This document shows, piece after piece, positions 62,201-64,000 of a stretch of DNA of 64,000 bases. The notes under the pieces were generated by a model, which saw nothing but the letters and a program-made list of their open reading frames with translations, ran no database searches and was not told the DNA's origin. Position numbers and translations under genes: made by a program. Source of the DNA: an uncultured Pelagimonas sp. (GTDB taxonomy: Bacteria > Pseudomonadota > Alphaproteobacteria > Rhodobacterales > Rhodobacteraceae); NCBI GenBank assembly GCA_947499735.1, contig CANMPP010000001.1, positions 186,001-250,000 of the forward strand, in the 5' to 3' direction. Within the stretch, counting starts at the first letter, position 1. Every line of letters starts with the position of its first letter.

Positions 62201-62480
62201 TGCGCGCGCCGCACAGATAGATAGCGAATTGGCCCGTCTTGCTGACGCGGTCGAAGAACTAAACGCGCAAGGTGTCATGCGCCTTTACGGATCGGGCTGG
62301 CGCGTTCTGGGCCTGCAATTCGCACGTGGTCTTGTTTTTGGTCTGGGCACGGCGCTGGGGGCAGGGGTTTTGGTATCTGTTCTGGTCTATTCCCTATCGA
62401 AAATTCAATTCGTGCCGGTCATTGGGGATTTCGCGCGGGATGTGATCGTTGAAATCGAGGCCGCGCGCGGATCTGAATAG
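62178..62480 (+). CDS. DUF5665 membrane protein
   Basis: 100 residues. A charged N-terminal half (ELARLADAVEELNAQGVMRL), then YGSGWRVLGLQFARGLVFGL and a transmembrane segment (GTALGAGVLVSVLVYSL), ending in a short acidic tail. Fits DUF5665, a small single-span protein of Rhodobacteraceae with no known role. It starts 23 bases before the end of the DUF1643 gene. Confidence 0.85.
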   Translation: MSDMPQDDARAAQIDSELARLADAVEELNAQGVMRLYGSGWRVLGLQFARGLVFGLGTALGAGVLVSVLVYSLSKIQFVPVIGDFARDVIVEIEAARGSE

Positions 62481-62637
62481 TGTGGGTTGACCAAAACCTC
62501 TTTACAAGAATCGCTTTTACGCCTAATGCGGCGCATCCGATGCGTCTACCTTTTGGGGAACGCGACGGATACTCCATGGGCCCTGCTGGACGACATCCCG
62601 GCTTGTGCCATAACCCTTAATCCGAAAGGAGACCCCG

Positions 62638-62907
62638 ATGTCGATCACTGTTGAAGAAAAGAACCGTCTGATCAAAGAATTCGCCACCAAAGAAGGCGAT
62701 ACAGGTTCCCCAGAAGTTCAAGTTGCGATTTTGACAAGCCGCATCTCAACTCTGACAGAGCACTTCAAAACACATAAGAAGGACAACCACTCTCGTCGTG
62801 GCCTTCTGAAATTGGTTGCTCAGCGTCGTAAGCTGCTGGACTACACCAAAGGCAAAGATGAAGCGCGTTACCAAGACCTGATCAAGCGTCTGGGCATCCG
62901 CCGCTAA
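62638..62907 (+). CDS. rpsO: 30S ribosomal protein S15
   Basis: 89 residues, standard length. [20 protein letters not shown], then [20 protein letters not shown] match S15, which binds the central domain of 16S rRNA. A consensus AAAGGAG precedes the ATG. Usually followed by pnp in alphaproteobacteria, yet here a strong terminator and an unrelated methyltransferase follow. Confidence 0.98.
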   Translation: MSITVEEKNRLIKEFATKEGDTGSPEVQVAILTSRISTLTEHFKTHKKDNHSRRGLLKLVAQRRKLLDYTKGKDEARYQDLIKRLGIRR

Positions 62908-62944
62908 GAATTGCACACATATCGGGTTCGCCCCGAATGTGAAT

Positions 62945-62973
62945 ACGCCCGTTCCGATTGGAGCGGGCGTTTT
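62945..62973 (+). terminator. Terminator of rpsO
   Basis: ACGCCCGTTCC pairs with GGAGCGGGCGT (one G-T pair) around GATT, followed by TTT. Confidence 0.88.
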
Positions 62974-63062
62974 GCGTCTTAATGTCATAAAACCGTAACT
63001 TGCAAAAATGCCCAGAATTCAATCTGCCCCATTAGAAAGCAATTCTAGGGGTAAGACATATT

Positions 63063-63842
63063 ATGACTGATCTAAGTGGAACTTCTTTTCAGGCCAAAGA
63101 TGTCGCGCAGCTCTACATCCATAGACCGCCCTATGCCACGCAGCTCTATACGTGTTTGGCGGAGAATGCTCCAAAGACGGGACGCTTGCTGGATTTAGGA
63201 TGTGGCGAAGGCAAAATTGCCCGTCCGATGTCGCAGGTCTTTGATCAAGTTGTGGCGGTGGATCCATCTGACAATATGATCGCGCTTGGCAGGTCTTTGG
63301 ATCACGGTAGGGCCACAAATCTGGACTGGCTCACCGCGACGGCCGAAGATGTCGATTTGGACCGGACATTCGATTTGGTGACATTCGCCTCCAGTATCCA
63401 CTGGATGGATCCAGTCCGTTTGTTTCCTAAGCTGCAAAAGCATCTTAGCGCAGACTACCTGCTTGCCATTGTAGATGGCGACGCGGCGTATCAACCGGCT
63501 TGGCAATCGGAATATCAGACCTTTCTGGAAAAATGGGTTCTCCTTGCCTCAGGGCGCGAATTTGGATCGCAAGAATGGCAGGACACGCGCGATAGGCATA
63601 TTCCTCACGTGGATGTGTTGGAAACCTTCGAATTCATATCCGAGCCATTTCGCCAGAGCGTTGACGCCTATGTGATGTGCCACCATTCTCGCGACACGTT
63701 TACACGTGAAAACCTTGGTGAACATATTGTGGCGTTCAGAAATGAATTGAGAGAGCTATTGGAACCACATGCAGATTCGCAAGGTCATCTGGCCTTTCAC
63801 GTAAAAACGAATGTCACATTAGCAAAGCTGACAGCTTATTGA
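63063..63842 (+). CDS. Class I SAM-dependent methyltransferase
   Basis: 259 residues. Motif I LLDLGCGEGKIARP, acidic loop VAVDPSDNM, and FDLVTFASSIHWMD (motif II/post II) fit Methyltransf_11/25 enzymes that alkylate small molecules. The HWMD motif is shared with trans-aconitate-like methyltransferases. Substrate unknown. Start ATG at 63063, after AGGGGTAAG. Confidence 0.87.
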   Translation: MTDLSGTSFQAKDVAQLYIHRPPYATQLYTCLAENAPKTGRLLDLGCGEGKIARPMSQVFDQVVAVDPSDNMIALGRSLDHGRATNLDWLTATAEDVDLDRTFDLVTFASSIHWMDPVRLFPKLQKHLSADYLLAIVDGDAAYQPAWQSEYQTFLEKWVLLASGREFGSQEWQDTRDRHIPHVDVLETFEFISEPFRQSVDAYVMCHHSRDTFTRENLGEHIVAFRNELRELLEPHADSQGHLAFHVKTNVTLAKLTAY

Positions 63843-63914
63843 TTGACGGGAATGTGAAAGTCAGCCAGATGCGGCCTGCGATACATCGTTCTGGCAGGTG
63901 AAAAGGATGATCTC

Positions 63915-64000
63915 ATGCGGCTTTGGAAATGGGTTGTTGCTGTTTGTTTGCTACTTGTTTTGGGCGCGACAGGGCTGTTTCATCTATCCCGTTCGGTGGG
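63915..64000 (+). CDS. Partial gene, membrane or secreted protein, cut by the window end
   Basis: 28 codons are visible: a basic start, then VVAVCLLLVLGATGLFHL, a signal-anchor or signal peptide. AAGGA lies ten bases before the ATG. Too little is present to name a family. Confidence 0.6.
   Translation, partial: MRLWKWVVAVCLLLVLGATGLFHLSRSV

Noticed and set aside
1-64000. tRNA, rRNA, CRISPR arrays, prophage, insertion sequences or integrases
   Set aside because: None found by reading; no tRNA T-loop motif, no repeat-spacer pattern and no transposase- or integrase-like protein.

Overview
The window looks like chromosomal DNA of a marine Rhodobacterales (Roseobacter-group) alphaproteobacterium. 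Pointers are an RTX-type PL7 alginate lyase, a VPLPA-type C-terminal sorting protein, a RutR-linked dihydropyrimidinase / N-carbamoyl hydrolase / NitT-type transporter cluster, a complete ugpBAEC operon, plant-type glutamate-cysteine ligase, HemP, the trx (CnoX)-LonB-Trm112 operon, DUF1203, DUF1643 and DUF5665 proteins, and moderate GC. Both strands are densely coded. I saw no tRNA, rRNA, CRISPR array, prophage or intact insertion sequence; the one clear stable RNA gene is the small SRP RNA.

Layout. 0-4.1 kb: ankyrin protein, a probable gene remnant, a dual-specificity-type phosphatase, SRP RNA and an RNA methyltransferase. 4.1-7.6 kb (minus): NitT/TauT-type ABC importer and a HAD hydrolase. 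7.6-9.4 kb: AT-rich OLD-family ATPase/nuclease whose conserved N-terminus is out of frame at a run of eight T. 9.5-14.8 kb: CpdB-type periplasmic nucleotidase, NudC, an SRPBCC protein and an FAD-linked dehydrogenase. 15-19.3 kb: ugpBAEC with a Pho-box-like array and a hairpin that hides the ugpB ribosome site. 19.6-21 kb: secreted alginate lyase behind several operator-like palindromes. 21.2-24.8 kb: HemP, YeiH-type exporter, DMT transporter, AhpD-like protein and an unknown gene. 24.9-32.4 kb: RutR-type regulator, RutR operator, pyrimidine/hydantoin ring-opening enzymes and their ABC importer, with an overlooked 46-codon ORF inside it. 32.7-43 kb: oxidoreductase/LysR pair, GNAT, a solitary P-loop NTPase, DUF1203, a histidine phosphatase, an ImmA/IrrE + DUF4411 toxin-antitoxin-like pair and a BON/OmpA envelope pair. 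43-48.7 kb: ubiA diverging from rsmE, then two paralogous GNATs, a membrane protein and gshA. 49-57.9 kb: anti-sigma/anti-anti-sigma pair, fRMsr, RluA-type synthase, DUF3800 protein, xthA, peroxiredoxin, mosaic LRR protein, cnoX-lonB-like-trm112. 58-59.4 kb: two-gene CD-NTase + SLATT system. 59.6-64 kb: VPLPA protein, threonine dehydratase, DUF1643, DUF5665, rpsO, a methyltransferase and the start of one more gene.

The main theme is housekeeping operons separated by single- or two-gene AT-richer islets that look like defence or conflict genes: OLD (7.6 kb), KAP-like NTPase (35.4 kb), ImmA/DUF4411 (38.9 kb), DUF3800 (51.4 kb), LRR (54.1 kb) and CD-NTase/SLATT (58.0 kb). The last is the most striking: a minimal cyclic-oligonucleotide (CBASS-like) cassette with a two-helix membrane effector and no ancillary genes. 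All functions are inferred by reading motifs; no database search was run.
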